A stretch of 64,000 nt of DNA, taken from assembly GCF_014334325.1 (NCBI RefSeq), contig NZ_JACSET010000008.1, positions 62,001 to 126,000 on the forward strand, written 5' to 3'. A program made the position numbers and the translations under genes. Below are positions 56,437-64,000 of the stretch, in pieces. Origin of the DNA: Treponema sp. Marseille-Q4130 (GTDB lineage: Bacteria > Spirochaetota > Spirochaetia > Treponematales > Treponemataceae). The notes beneath the pieces were generated by a model. It did not search any database and was not told the DNA's origin. It saw only the letters and a program-made list of their open reading frames with translations. How positions within the stretch are numbered: the first letter of the stretch is position 1; every line of letters starts with the position of its first letter.

Positions 56437-57792
56437 ATGCGTATGTTTACATTTAAAGGCGGAGTCTATCCGCCTGAGCGGAAGACACACACTCGCGACG
56501 GAACCGTCGAGGATGCGTTTCCTTCCTCTAAGCGAGTGACGATCCCCGTCACGATGGGCGGTTCTCCGAACGAATGTACCGTAAAAGTCGGCGACCGTGT
56601 TGTCAAAGGACAGGTTATTGCGGCGTCCGATAAATATATGTCCGTTCCCGTACATGCGTCGATCACGGGTACGGTAACGCAAATCGCACCGCACATTGTG
56701 GCAGACGGTGCGCAAGTTCCCTGCGTGACAATCGAAGCGGACGGAAGCGATGAGACGGCGTATATGCAGCCTCTCGATCCTTTTTCCTGTGACGCGAAAG
56801 ACGTTCTCGAGCGCATCAGAGAGGCGGGCATCGTCGGCATGGGAGGTGCGTCGTTTCCGACCTATGTGAAACTGTCGCCGCCGGACGGCACAAAGATCGA
56901 ATACGTCATTGTAAACGCATCCGAATGCGAACCCTACCTCACCGTAGATTATCATACCGTAAAAGAATCGTGTAAAAAAATGATCGACGGACTTGCGATC
57001 GAAATGCATATTTTCGGCTGTCGCGGTATTGTCGCGCTCGAAAACAATAAGCTAGATTTGATAAGCGTCATCAACGATGCGATCGCCGAAGCGAATCATA
57101 CGAACGATATCGAAATCAAAATTGTTAAAACGAAGTATCCGCAGGGAGGCGAAAAAAATCTTATCAATGCGATTTTGAAGCGCGAAGTGCCTGCGGGAGG
57201 GCTTCCCGCTCATGTCGGCTGCATCGTTTCGAACGTCTGTACCGTCTGCGCCGTTTCGGATGCGTTCCGGCTCGGTAAACCGCTCATCGAACGTGCGTTT
57301 ACCGTAAGCGGCGGGGCGTGCGAAAATCCCGCAAACATACGAGTCCCTGTCGGCACGCTTGTAGAAGATTTGATCGGTGATGTTATACGTGTAAAAGATG
57401 ACGAACTCGTGCAGATTGTTTCAGGCGGCCCGATGATGGGTATCGCTTCTGCGGATGCATCGTTCCCCGTCGTAAAAGGTACGAGCGGCGTTTTATTTTT
57501 AACAAAAAAAGAGATCCATATAGGCGAAGAAGAATCCTGTATCGGCTGCGGGAGATGTATCCCCTCCTGCCCGATGCGGTTGTCGCCGGTTATGATGGCG
57601 CGTTCGCTGAAAGCGAACGACTACGACGCTGCAGTAAAATTCGGACTCATGGACTGCATCGAATGCGGCAGCTGCGCATACGTTTGTCCCGCGCACGTCC
57701 GCTTGGTGCACCGATTTAAACTCGGTAAAGGCGTCGTGAAAACGCGCACTGCAAAGAAAAACGCTGCGGGTAAAGCAGCTGGAGGAAAATAA
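56437..57792 (+). CDS. rnfC: Rnf electron transport complex subunit C
   Basis: 451 residues. Peripheral subunit that accepts or delivers electrons at NADH. Opening FTFKGGVYPPERK, then the flavin/NADH region AGIVGMGGASFPTYVKL and NASECEPYLTVDY, and two [4Fe-4S] motifs: Cys368-371-374-378 (CIGCGRCIPSCP) and Cys407-410-413-417 (CIECGSCAYVCP). First gene of rnfCDGEAB; one-base overlap with rnfD. Rnf couples ferredoxin:NAD+ electron flow to Na+ or H+ transport. Confidence 0.95.
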   Translation: MRMFTFKGGVYPPERKTHTRDGTVEDAFPSSKRVTIPVTMGGSPNECTVKVGDRVVKGQVIAASDKYMSVPVHASITGTVTQIAPHIVADGAQVPCVTIEADGSDETAYMQPLDPFSCDAKDVLERIREAGIVGMGGASFPTYVKLSPPDGTKIEYVIVNASECEPYLTVDYHTVKESCKKMIDGLAIEMHIFGCRGIVALENNKLDLISVINDAIAEANHTNDIEIKIVKTKYPQGGEKNLINAILKREVPAGGLPAHVGCIVSNVCTVCAVSDAFRLGKPLIERAFTVSGGACENPANIRVPVGTLVEDLIGDVIRVKDDELVQIVSGGPMMGIASADASFPVVKGTSGVLFLTKKEIHIGEEESCIGCGRCIPSCPMRLSPVMMARSLKANDYDAAVKFGLMDCIECGSCAYVCPAHVRLVHRFKLGKGVVKTRTAKKNAAGKAAGGK

Positions 57793-58754
57793 TGAGCGAA
57801 CCGGTAAAGAAACAACTGTACGTGTCTCCCGCCCCGCATTTTGTCGAAGGGGTGTCGACGCGCTTTCTTATGTGCATGCTGATCACGGCGCTGCTTCCCG
57901 AAACGATATACGGCGTTATGCTGTTCGGTTTCCGCGCACTGTTTGTCGTGCTCGTTTCCGTTGCGGGAAGCGTCGTCTTCGAAGCGGCGTTTCAAAAATT
58001 AACAAAACAGAATATCACCGTGAGCGATTGTTCGGCCGTCGTGACAGGACTCCTGCTTGCACTCGTACTGCCGCCGACGGTCCCGTTGTGGCAAGTGCTG
58101 CTCGGCGATCTCTTTGCCGTCGTTGTCGCCAAGGGATTTTTCGGCGGACTGGGGGCGAACGTGTGGAACCCGGCTCTTACGGGGCGGGCATTTCTGTTCG
58201 TCAGCTTTTCCGCTGCGATCGGCGCATCGTGGCTCGCTCCGGGAACGGACGCCGTAAGCGCCGCAACGGTGCTGTCAAAGCTGAAAGAGGGTGCCGTCGC
58301 CGCAAACGCGGATACGTATCTCGAAAGCTTTTTGGGCAATACGGCCGGCTGTATCGGCGAAACGAATGAATTGCTCATTTTGATTTCATTTGCATTTCTC
58401 GCAATCACGCAGGTGATCGACTGGCGTGCGCCCGTTGCGATGGTCGCGACGGTTGCGCTTTTGACTTTCGTTTCAGGTGGAGATGTAGTCATGGCGCTGA
58501 CGTCGGGCGGTCTCCTTTTCGGCGCAACCTTTATGGCGACGGATTACGCGACGACGCCGGTTTCAAAAGTCGGGCGCGCGGTATTCGGTGTGGGCTGCGG
58601 ACTGCTTACATTTTTAATAAGAAAATTCGGCGGTTATCCCGAAGGCGTTATGTTTTCGATTTTGTTTATGAATTCGCTTTCGACATTCCTTAATAAATTG
58701 ACGGGAAGAAAATACGGTTACGGCAAAGCGGCAAAGAAGGGGGCTGCAAAATGA
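57792..58754 (+). CDS. rnfD: Rnf electron transport complex subunit D
   Basis: 320 residues, eight to nine membrane helices. VSPAPHFVEGVSTRFLM is the typical opening, and KSVGRAIFGVGCG-like SKVGRAVFGVGCGLLTFLIRKFGGYPEGVMFSIL, in parts, is typical of RnfD/NqrB. The flavin-attachment region of RnfD proteins (SGATSVT-like) appears here as SAATVLSKLK (about 156-165), so covalent FMN attachment at a Thr in SAAT is possible but not certain. Overlaps rnfG by four bases. Confidence 0.93.
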   Translation: MSEPVKKQLYVSPAPHFVEGVSTRFLMCMLITALLPETIYGVMLFGFRALFVVLVSVAGSVVFEAAFQKLTKQNITVSDCSAVVTGLLLALVLPPTVPLWQVLLGDLFAVVVAKGFFGGLGANVWNPALTGRAFLFVSFSAAIGASWLAPGTDAVSAATVLSKLKEGAVAANADTYLESFLGNTAGCIGETNELLILISFAFLAITQVIDWRAPVAMVATVALLTFVSGGDVVMALTSGGLLFGATFMATDYATTPVSKVGRAVFGVGCGLLTFLIRKFGGYPEGVMFSILFMNSLSTFLNKLTGRKYGYGKAAKKGAAK

Positions 58755-59326
58755 AACATATTTTAAAACTCGGGATCACGCTTGCGCTCTTCGCATCCGT
58801 TTCGTGCTTTTGCCTTGCGCTCGTCAATCACATCACCGCTCCCGTTATCGAGCAGCGGCAGGCGGATAAAGCGAGTTCCGGTATGAAAACGGTATTCGCC
58901 GATGCGGATTCGTTTGAAGAGACAACGGATTTCAAAGCGAGCGCGGTTCAGGCGATAAGCATCGACAAAATGTATCTTGCTAAAAAAGGCGGCAGCGTTA
59001 TAGGAGCCGTTGCACAGGTGACGGGTCCGACTTACGACCGCTCGACGATCATTTTCGGTATAAAAAAAGACGGCGTGCTCACGGGTATGCAGTTTCTTTC
59101 ATCGAGCGATACGGCGGGATTCGGTTTAAAAGCGAGCGATCCGAACTATACGGTTTCGAGCGGCAAAACGTTTTACGGACAGTTCGAAGGCAAAAATGCC
59201 AATGACGGTTTCGTTTCCGGACAAACCTTTGAAGCCGTGTCGGGAGCGACGATTACAAGCAAAGGCGTTGCCGAACTTTTGACGCAGGGAACGCAAAGCG
59301 CGCTCGCCTGCCTTGCTGCGAAATAG
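58751..59326 (+). CDS. rnfG: Rnf electron transport complex subunit G
   Basis: 191 residues: one N-terminal helix (about 5-25), then a periplasmic FMN-binding domain. The flavinylation motif is VSGATITSKGV (about 167-177), where FMN would be linked to a Thr by ApbE. AGFGLKASDP is the other conserved block. An ApbE gene was not seen in this window. Continues the rnf operon; 13 bases to rnfE. Confidence 0.94.
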   Translation: MKHILKLGITLALFASVSCFCLALVNHITAPVIEQRQADKASSGMKTVFADADSFEETTDFKASAVQAISIDKMYLAKKGGSVIGAVAQVTGPTYDRSTIIFGIKKDGVLTGMQFLSSSDTAGFGLKASDPNYTVSSGKTFYGQFEGKNANDGFVSGQTFEAVSGATITSKGVAELLTQGTQSALACLAAK

Positions 59327-59339
59327 GAGTGAAAGCGAA

Positions 59340-59981
59340 ATGCAGAAAAAACAAAGTAGATTATCGATTTTTACAAACGGGCTTTTGAAAGAAAATCCGC
59401 TGCTCGTCCTTTCGATCGGTTTGTGTTCTTCGCTTGCCGTTACGACAAACGTGTTCAACGGTATCGGTATGGGTTTTTCGATGATGTTCGTCCTCGTCAT
59501 GAGCGAATTGATAATATCGATCTTCCGCAATATGATTCCTGAAGACATACGCCTGCCGATCTTCATCATCGTCATCGCGGCTTTTACGACGATCGTACAG
59601 CTTTTGCTTGAAGCGTATATTCCGTCGCTGTCCGCATCGCTTGGCGTATTTTTGCCGCTCATCGTCGTCAACTGCATCATCATGGGGCGCGTCGAATCGT
59701 TCGCGTCGAAAGAAAGCCCGCTTGATGCGGTGACCGATGCGTTCGGTATGGGTTTCGGATACACGTGGGTACTCTGCGTCATTTCACTCGTGCGCGAACT
59801 TTTGGGAAGCGGTTCGCTCTTCGGCAAAGCCGTCATCCCCGAAGCGTATACCGTAAAATTTTTATCGGATGCGCCGGGAGGATTTTTCGTATTCGGATTG
59901 CTTTCCGCGATAACCCTTGCGGCGGAGCGCGCTGCAAAGATCAGAAAAGCGAAGGCTAAGGCAAAAGGAGGTGCGGCATGA
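59340..59981 (+). CDS. rnfE: Rnf electron transport complex subunit E
   Basis: 213 residues, about six membrane helices. FTNGLLKENPLLVLSIGLCSSLAVT, in part, GIGMGFSMMFVL, and the inverted-pair cysteine region VVNCIIMGRVESFASKESP are typical of RnfE/NqrD. ATG 59340 has AGGAG upstream; a longer frame into rnfG is rejected. Cys at 117 lies in the helix that binds the membrane [2Fe-2S] centre with RnfA. Overlaps rnfA by four bases. Confidence 0.94.
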   Translation: MQKKQSRLSIFTNGLLKENPLLVLSIGLCSSLAVTTNVFNGIGMGFSMMFVLVMSELIISIFRNMIPEDIRLPIFIIVIAAFTTIVQLLLEAYIPSLSASLGVFLPLIVVNCIIMGRVESFASKESPLDAVTDAFGMGFGYTWVLCVISLVRELLGSGSLFGKAVIPEAYTVKFLSDAPGGFFVFGLLSAITLAAERAAKIRKAKAKAKGGAA

Positions 59982-60553
59982 ACAATTTACTCAGCATTTT
60001 TATTAAATCGATGCTTATCGACAACGTCGTCTTTATTCAATATCTTGCGATCTGTCCGTTTATCGGCATGACTGCGGAGACGGATAAGGCGACCGGCATG
60101 GGGATCGCGACGACCTTCGTTATCGTGCTTGCGACGGCCGTCACCTATCCGCTCTATTACGGGATCATGGTGCCGCTGAAACTGCAGTATCTGCAGACGC
60201 TTATGTTCATTCTCGTCATCGCCGCTCTCGTACAGCTTGTCGAATTCTATCTCAAAAAATCGATTCCGGGATTGTACAGCGCGATGGGCGTGTATCTGGC
60301 GCTCATCACGACGAACTGCGCGGTGCTTGCCGTTACGATTACGTGCATTAACAAAAACTACAATTATATCGAATCGCTTGTGTATGCGCTCGGCGCGGCG
60401 ATCGGTTTTTTGATTGCGCTTGTGATCATGTCCGGCGTGCGTGAACGGATCAAAAGCGCCCCTCTTCCGCTTTTTGTTAAAGGGAAGCCGATCCTGTTTA
60501 TCACTGCGGGTTTGCTTTCGCTGTCGTTTTTAGGCTTTAAAGGCTTGATCTGA
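59978..60553 (+). CDS. rnfA: Rnf electron transport complex subunit A
   Basis: 191 residues, six membrane helices, same fold as RnfE in opposite orientation. FIKSMLIDNVVFIQYLAICPFIGM, in part, and YLALITTNCAVLAVTI are hallmarks (RnfA/NqrE). The two cysteines in ICPF and TNCAV fit the shared membrane [2Fe-2S] site. RBS AGGAGG lies in the end of rnfE. Fourteen bases separate it from the short rnfB. Confidence 0.94.
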   Translation: MNNLLSIFIKSMLIDNVVFIQYLAICPFIGMTAETDKATGMGIATTFVIVLATAVTYPLYYGIMVPLKLQYLQTLMFILVIAALVQLVEFYLKKSIPGLYSAMGVYLALITTNCAVLAVTITCINKNYNYIESLVYALGAAIGFLIALVIMSGVRERIKSAPLPLFVKGKPILFITAGLLSLSFLGFKGLI

Positions 60554-60567
60554 GCAGGGGGTACATT

Positions 60568-60849
60568 ATGATTGCTATACTTACAGCCGTTATCGTTTCA
60601 TTTGTGCTCGCGTTTATCATCGGCGTGCTGCTCGGAATTTTTAAAAAAATATTTTATATCCCGGTCGATGAAAAAGCGGCAGCGATCCGTGCCGTATTGC
60701 CCGGCATAAACTGCGGAGCCTGCGGATATCCCGGCTGCGACGGATTTGCAGCGGCGGTTTCAAAGGGTGAAGCGCCTTCCAACGGCTGCCGCGCCGGCGG
60801 TCCGAAAGTTACGGCTGCCGTTGTGCAGGTGCTCGGCGGAGCTCAATAA
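60568..60849 (+). CDS. rnfB: Rnf electron transport complex subunit B, short form
   Basis: 93 residues only. N-terminal membrane helix (about 2-24) and the RnfB-specific Fe-S motif with Cys49, 52, 57 and 74 (INCGACGYPGCDGFA...GCRAGGP). Full-length RnfB proteins are about 180-330 residues and continue with two or more ferredoxin-type [4Fe-4S] domains, which are missing here; the next 60 bases are non-coding and lead into a terminator. RBS-like CAGGGGG precedes ATG. A different soluble ferredoxin may supply the missing electron path. Confidence 0.9.
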   Translation: MIAILTAVIVSFVLAFIIGVLLGIFKKIFYIPVDEKAAAIRAVLPGINCGACGYPGCDGFAAAVSKGEAPSNGCRAGGPKVTAAVVQVLGGAQ

Positions 60850-60915
60850 CACATACTTCGCGCGAGTACCGTGCGGTCTTCGGCTGCGCGGCGAAAGACT
60901 CGCTGATTCACAATG

Positions 60916-60965
60916 AGGCTGTCCCGGAAGTTGTTGAAAACTTCACGAAGGACAGCCTTTTTTTT
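60916..60965 (+). terminator. Rho-independent terminator of the rnf operon
   Basis: AGGCTGTCC (60916-60924) and GGACAGCCT (60950-60958) form the stem, with an inner GAAGTT/AACTTC stem, followed by a run of eight T (60958-60965). The rest of the 342-base gap to the next gene contains only the promoter described next. Confidence 0.9.
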
Positions 60966-61108
60966 ATCATTGTTAAAGTTAACTCTGAAAAATGCAGTGA
61001 TGTATGTAATTTAATAATTGTTAAAATATGATTTCTTTGAGTTTTTCGAAAAATCTGAATTCGTGTCGTCTTAAAGAATTTCAGCGTAATTTTTCTCCGA
61101 TCTCCTCC

Positions 61109-61137
61109 TTGACAAATTTCTTTTTGCTTTATATCAT
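61109..61137 (+). promoter_or_regulatory. Promoter of the ABC half-transporter with TAACA-T-TGTTA dyad
   Basis: TTGACA (61109-61114), 17 bases, TATCAT (61132-61137), near consensus. TAACATTGTTA (61137-61147), a perfect dyad, covers the expected start site (about 61144). It resembles TAACTATTGTTA on the minus strand of the Fur-like operator region at 25.35 kb. Confidence 0.7.
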
Positions 61138-61191
61138 AACATTGTTACGTTAGCTATGCCTAATCATCAAGGGACTTTAGCGGAGGAAATT

Positions 61192-62955
61192 GTGCTGCAA
61201 AGATTTTTTGCGTTGTCTGACGCGGGGACGCGGAACTTGCGTTCGGCGATTACGTTCGGCACTATTATCAATTTGTTTTTGATGGTGCCGCTGGGGCTTT
61301 CGCTGTATGTGCTGCGCTATTTTTTGACGCGTATTATGCAGGAAGGTTTTCAAGTGCCGAATGTATGGGCGGTGTCGGCGGCCGCTCTCGCGATGATTGC
61401 CGTACTGTTCATCCTCGAAAAGCTGAAGTACGGCAGAATGTACAACGGTGCGTATGAAGAAGCGGCGAACGTACGCATTTCGCTTGCCGAATCGCTTCGG
61501 AAACTCCCGCTGTCGTATTTCGGCAGGCGGGATTTGTCGTATTTGACTTCGACGCTTTTGAACGACGTTACTCTGATTGAAGAATCGCTTTCGCACGCCG
61601 TGCCGGAGCTGTTCGGCGGCATCATTTCGATTTTGATTGCCGCGGCTCTTTTGGCGTTTTTGGATTGGCGGATGACGATTGCGCTTTTTATCTTTGCCTT
61701 TGCAGGGTTTTTTATTATCGTTGCCGCCCGATCAGTGCTGGATAAAAAAGCAAAGCAAGCGTTTGCGCAAAAAGATTTGATCTACGATTCCCTTCAGCAG
61801 ATGATCGACAATATCAAAGTGCTGAAATCTTCCGATAAAAAAGCGGTGTATGTGCAAAAACTCAAAGACGATATTACCGAGTCAACGTACGTAACGCTCA
61901 AAGCGGAAGCGGTGGGCGGAGCGTTTATTTTTGGTTCGGCGGCAATTGTCCGCTTCGGCTTTCCGCTGGTGATTTCATACGGCGCGTACCTCTTGTCGCA
62001 GGGAAGAATCGAACTGTTGACGTATATCGTCTTTTTGCTCGTTTCCTGCCGCATCTTCGATCCGCTGACGACAGTGTTTATGATGCTCGGTGAATTCTTT
62101 TTAATGATGATTGCCGTCGAACGCAAACAGGCGATTGTCAATTATCCTAAGCAGACGGGAAGCGAAACCTTCAAGCCGAACGGTTACGATATCCGCTACG
62201 ATAATGTTTCATTCTCATATAATGAACCGAACGGTAAAGATGCGGACAGCGATACCGAAGAAAACACGGTAAGCGGAATCGACTTTACCGCAAAGCAGGG
62301 CGAAATTACCGCTCTCGTCGGGCACTCGGGCTGCGGTAAATCCACGATTGCACGCTTGGCCGCTCGCTTTTGGGACGCTTCATCGGGTACAGTGAGCGTC
62401 GGCGGCGTCGATGTTTCCACCGTAGATCCGGAAACCCTGCTTGCAGCCTTTTCGATTGTGTTTCAGGACGTCGTGCTTTTTAACGATACGGTATACAACA
62501 ATATTTTAATCGGCAACCGAAACGCGACAAAAGAACAAGTGCTTGCCGCCGCAAAAGCCGCCCGGTGCGATTCGTTTATCGAAAAACTGCCGCAAGGCTA
62601 TGACACGGAAATCGGTGAAAACGGTTATACCCTTTCGGGCGGAGAACGCCAGCGGCTTTCCATCGCCCGTGCCCTCTTAAAAGACGCGCCGATCATCCTT
62701 TTGGATGAGGCGACCGCCGCTCTCGACCCCGAAAACGAAACGCTCATACAGCATGCCATCGGTACACTTATAAAAGGTAAAACCGTTATCGTCATCGCTC
62801 ACCGCCTGCGCACCGTCGAAAATGCCGACAAGATTATCGTACTCAACAAGGGTATGATTGCCGAAACCGGTACCCACGCAGAACTTATGGAAAAGAACGG
62901 CATTTACCGGGAGATGTATAGGCTGCAGCGGGAAAGCGAGCAGTGGTCGGCATAA
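61192..62955 (+). CDS. ABC half-transporter (type IV, MsbA/YbtPQ/IrtAB-like)
   Basis: 587 residues from GTG 61192, chosen because GGAGG lies five bases upstream; ATG 61156 is an in-frame alternative. Opening QRFFALSDAGTRNLRSAI, six membrane helices (about 15-300), then ATPase with Walker A GHSGCGKST, Q-loop IVFQDVVLFNDTV, signature LSGGERQR, Walker B IILLDEATAALD. In relatives this type pairs with a second half-transporter gene; none is adjacent, so it may be a homodimer or have a distant partner. Substrate unknown; the metal-type operator hints at iron or siderophore traffic. Confidence 0.88.
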   Translation: MLQRFFALSDAGTRNLRSAITFGTIINLFLMVPLGLSLYVLRYFLTRIMQEGFQVPNVWAVSAAALAMIAVLFILEKLKYGRMYNGAYEEAANVRISLAESLRKLPLSYFGRRDLSYLTSTLLNDVTLIEESLSHAVPELFGGIISILIAAALLAFLDWRMTIALFIFAFAGFFIIVAARSVLDKKAKQAFAQKDLIYDSLQQMIDNIKVLKSSDKKAVYVQKLKDDITESTYVTLKAEAVGGAFIFGSAAIVRFGFPLVISYGAYLLSQGRIELLTYIVFLLVSCRIFDPLTTVFMMLGEFFLMMIAVERKQAIVNYPKQTGSETFKPNGYDIRYDNVSFSYNEPNGKDADSDTEENTVSGIDFTAKQGEITALVGHSGCGKSTIARLAARFWDASSGTVSVGGVDVSTVDPETLLAAFSIVFQDVVLFNDTVYNNILIGNRNATKEQVLAAAKAARCDSFIEKLPQGYDTEIGENGYTLSGGERQRLSIARALLKDAPIILLDEATAALDPENETLIQHAIGTLIKGKTVIVIAHRLRTVENADKIIVLNKGMIAETGTHAELMEKNGIYREMYRLQRESEQWSA

Positions 62956-62956
62956 A

Positions 62957-62998
62957 TAATGGGTAATGGGTAATGGCAGTTGATAATGGATAATCGGC
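62957..62998. repeat. TAATGGGTAATGG-type repeat units
   Basis: AATAATGGGTAATGGGTAAT followed by GGCAGTTGATAATGGATAATCGG. The same motif opens the array after the HD-GYP gene (2324), in both cases directly after a stop codon. Confidence 0.7.
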
Positions 62999-63101
62999 AA
63001 GCGGCGGTTTGTAAAAAACTGTGCCGATAAAAATGCTGCATGCTGTTCAAATAAATTAAAATCCGCTGCCGTGGTTTTATGCAGACAAAGAGGAATGTAA
63101 A

Positions 63102-63473
63102 ATGGCAAAGAGCGGGAAAATAAACAAAATCTATGCCTGTTGGATTTACGTGAGCGATTTGAAACAATCGATCCGCTTTTATCAAGACATCGGTTTTGAA
63201 CTCAAGTTTGTTGACGACAATGCGTGGGCGGAATTTGATTTGGGAGAAACAGCCTTCGCCCTATTGCAACGACCTGCGGAAAAAGGTGCGGTACAGCCTG
63301 CAAAAACACGGATTATGTTCGAGGTAAATGATATTGAAAAAATGCGGCGGCATTTGGTTTCTCTCGGCGTCAACTTGATCGGAGACGTCAGAGAAGAAGC
63401 TTACGGCAAGCTGCTGACCTTCGAAGATCTCGACGGGCATTGGCTTGAGTTTTTTGAAAACAAGCGGGCTTGA
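63102..63473 (+). CDS. Glyoxalase/bleomycin-resistance (VOC) family protein
   Basis: 123 residues, one VOC module pair. Pattern ACWIYVSDLKQSIRFYQDIGFELKFVDD, in part, at the N-terminus and LLTFEDLDGHWLEFFENK at the C-terminus with the metal-ligand glutamate (LEFFE) and internal EFDLGETAFALLQ. Metal-dependent enzymes of this fold isomerise, open rings or bind drugs; specificity cannot be told. RBS AGAGGA precedes ATG 63102. Confidence 0.88.
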   Translation: MAKSGKINKIYACWIYVSDLKQSIRFYQDIGFELKFVDDNAWAEFDLGETAFALLQRPAEKGAVQPAKTRIMFEVNDIEKMRRHLVSLGVNLIGDVREEAYGKLLTFEDLDGHWLEFFENKRA

Positions 63474-63504
63474 GGTGTGGAGCCGTTGAATAAAGGAGTA
63501 CCTT

Positions 63505-64000
63505 GTGTACGCGAATGATGACACATGGAAAAAACTGCAAGCGTTTTTACCTGAACGCAAGAGGATCGGCTCTTGCTGCGCACCGGTCGAAACGTTCAGC
63601 TCATTCGGCGCAGCGGACATTCATCTCGACGTGTACAACGAACAAAACAACAACGGCATTACGCTCGTGCTGTTCCACGGTGTCGGCGGTAACGGCCGGC
63701 TTTTGTCGTTTGTCGCCGTTCCTTTGGCGCGTCTCGGTTATAAGATTGTATGCCCCGATTTGCCCGGCTACGGCTATACCGAATACGAGGGCGTGCCGAC
63801 ATACACCACATGGATTGATGCGGGCGTTTATATCGTTCAGCGGGAATTGCCGCGCTGTAAAAAGCTTTTTGTGCTGGGTTTGAGCGCGGGCGGCATGCTC
63901 GCATACAACATCGCTTGTTTGGTACGCGGCGTGTCGGGTGTCATCGTTACGACCTTGTTGGACAACCGATTCAAAGAAGTACGCGAATATTCGGCAAAAA
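63505..64000 (+). CDS. Alpha/beta hydrolase (partial, cut by window edge)
   Basis: 165 codons in view. Start GTG 63505 with AAAGGAG six bases upstream. Oxyanion region LVLFHGVGGNGRLLS, then CPDLPGYGYTEY and the nucleophile elbow GLSAGGML, the GxSxGG form with the catalytic Ser. His and Asp of the triad lie beyond the edge. Similar to prolyl aminopeptidase/esterase-type hydrolases; substrate unknown. Probably cotranscribed with the VOC gene. Confidence 0.85.
   Translation, partial: MYANDDTWKKLQAFLPERKRIGSCCAPVETFSSFGAADIHLDVYNEQNNNGITLVLFHGVGGNGRLLSFVAVPLARLGYKIVCPDLPGYGYTEYEGVPTYTTWIDAGVYIVQRELPRCKKLFVLGLSAGGMLAYNIACLVRGVSGVIVTTLLDNRFKEVREYSAK

Noticed and set aside
1-64000. CRISPR arrays, prophage or IS elements
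   Set aside because: No regularly spaced repeats, phage structural genes or transposases were seen; the only clear mobile unit is the restriction-modification insert.

Overview
The window looks like a chromosomal segment of a mid-GC Treponema-type spirochete. The evidence is lipoproteins with loose spirochete-style lipoboxes (FVSC, CVSC), a DapL-type lysine pathway, a eukaryote-like NADP-isocitrate dehydrogenase, GdhA, HD-GYP signalling, an Rnf operon and an outer-membrane TonB-dependent system. Species cannot be set from this sequence alone. No tRNA, rRNA, CRISPR array or insertion-sequence transposase was seen. Both edges cut genes: cysK on the left and an alpha/beta hydrolase on the right.

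Layout. 1-2.3 kb: rrf2-cysK and a membrane HD-GYP protein. 2.4-6.2 kb: a hypothetical gene and proA-proB-proC. 6.3-13.1 kb (minus strand): acyl-CoA synthetase, then a LacI-controlled FbpABC/AfuABC-type importer. 13.2-17.6 kb: NlpC/P60 hydrolase fused to a barrel-like domain, ClC channel, EttA. 17.5-20.9 kb: a DpnII-like restriction-modification module between two 360-bp direct repeats that carry the 5' end of ettA. 21.0-31.6 kb: a divergent uptake island, with ygbA, two coupled ABC half-transporters and a DUF454 gene to the left, and a short Fur-like regulator, exbB, exbD, tonB, a TonB-dependent receptor and lipoproteins to the right. 31.8-33.9 kb: a lipoprotein, a DUF2335 pair and ridA. 34.0-38.6 kb (minus): an RND/MMPL exporter, a LolA-like protein and an outer-membrane barrel. 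38.8-49 kb: ZIP transporter, RDD protein, icd, dapL, D-lyxose isomerase, FAD oxidoreductase, VanY-like peptidase, phosphatase, gdhA, rnhA. 49-56 kb: lipoprotein, a degenerate RelA/SpoT, DUF4349, YbaK, DUF4097, purB. 56.4-60.9 kb: rnfCDGEAB with a very short RnfB. 61-64 kb: an ABC half-transporter, a VOC protein and the partial hydrolase.

How the parts connect. The island at 21-31.6 kb can be read as a complete route across two membranes: receptor and TonB-ExbBD at the outer membrane and an ABC pair at the inner membrane, with lipoproteins at the surface. It is controlled from a shared intergenic region. A dyad AGTTA-N8-TAACT sits at the receptor promoter and again between the RND and ZIP genes, which suggests one metal-type regulon. 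The ABC importer at 8-13 kb has its own LacI circuit with a perfect palindrome CGGGAACGTTCCCG.

The most general observation is promoter architecture. About thirteen genes show a -10 box placed 5-8 bases before the start codon and no ribosome binding site, often with a -35 box 17 bases further upstream, which predicts leaderless mRNAs. The clearest mobile-DNA event is the restriction-modification insertion with a 360-bp target duplication. Other points of interest are a poly-G(11) tract that would switch a surface lipoprotein on and off, an RnfB without its ferredoxin domains, and a Rel protein whose hydrolase motif is broken.
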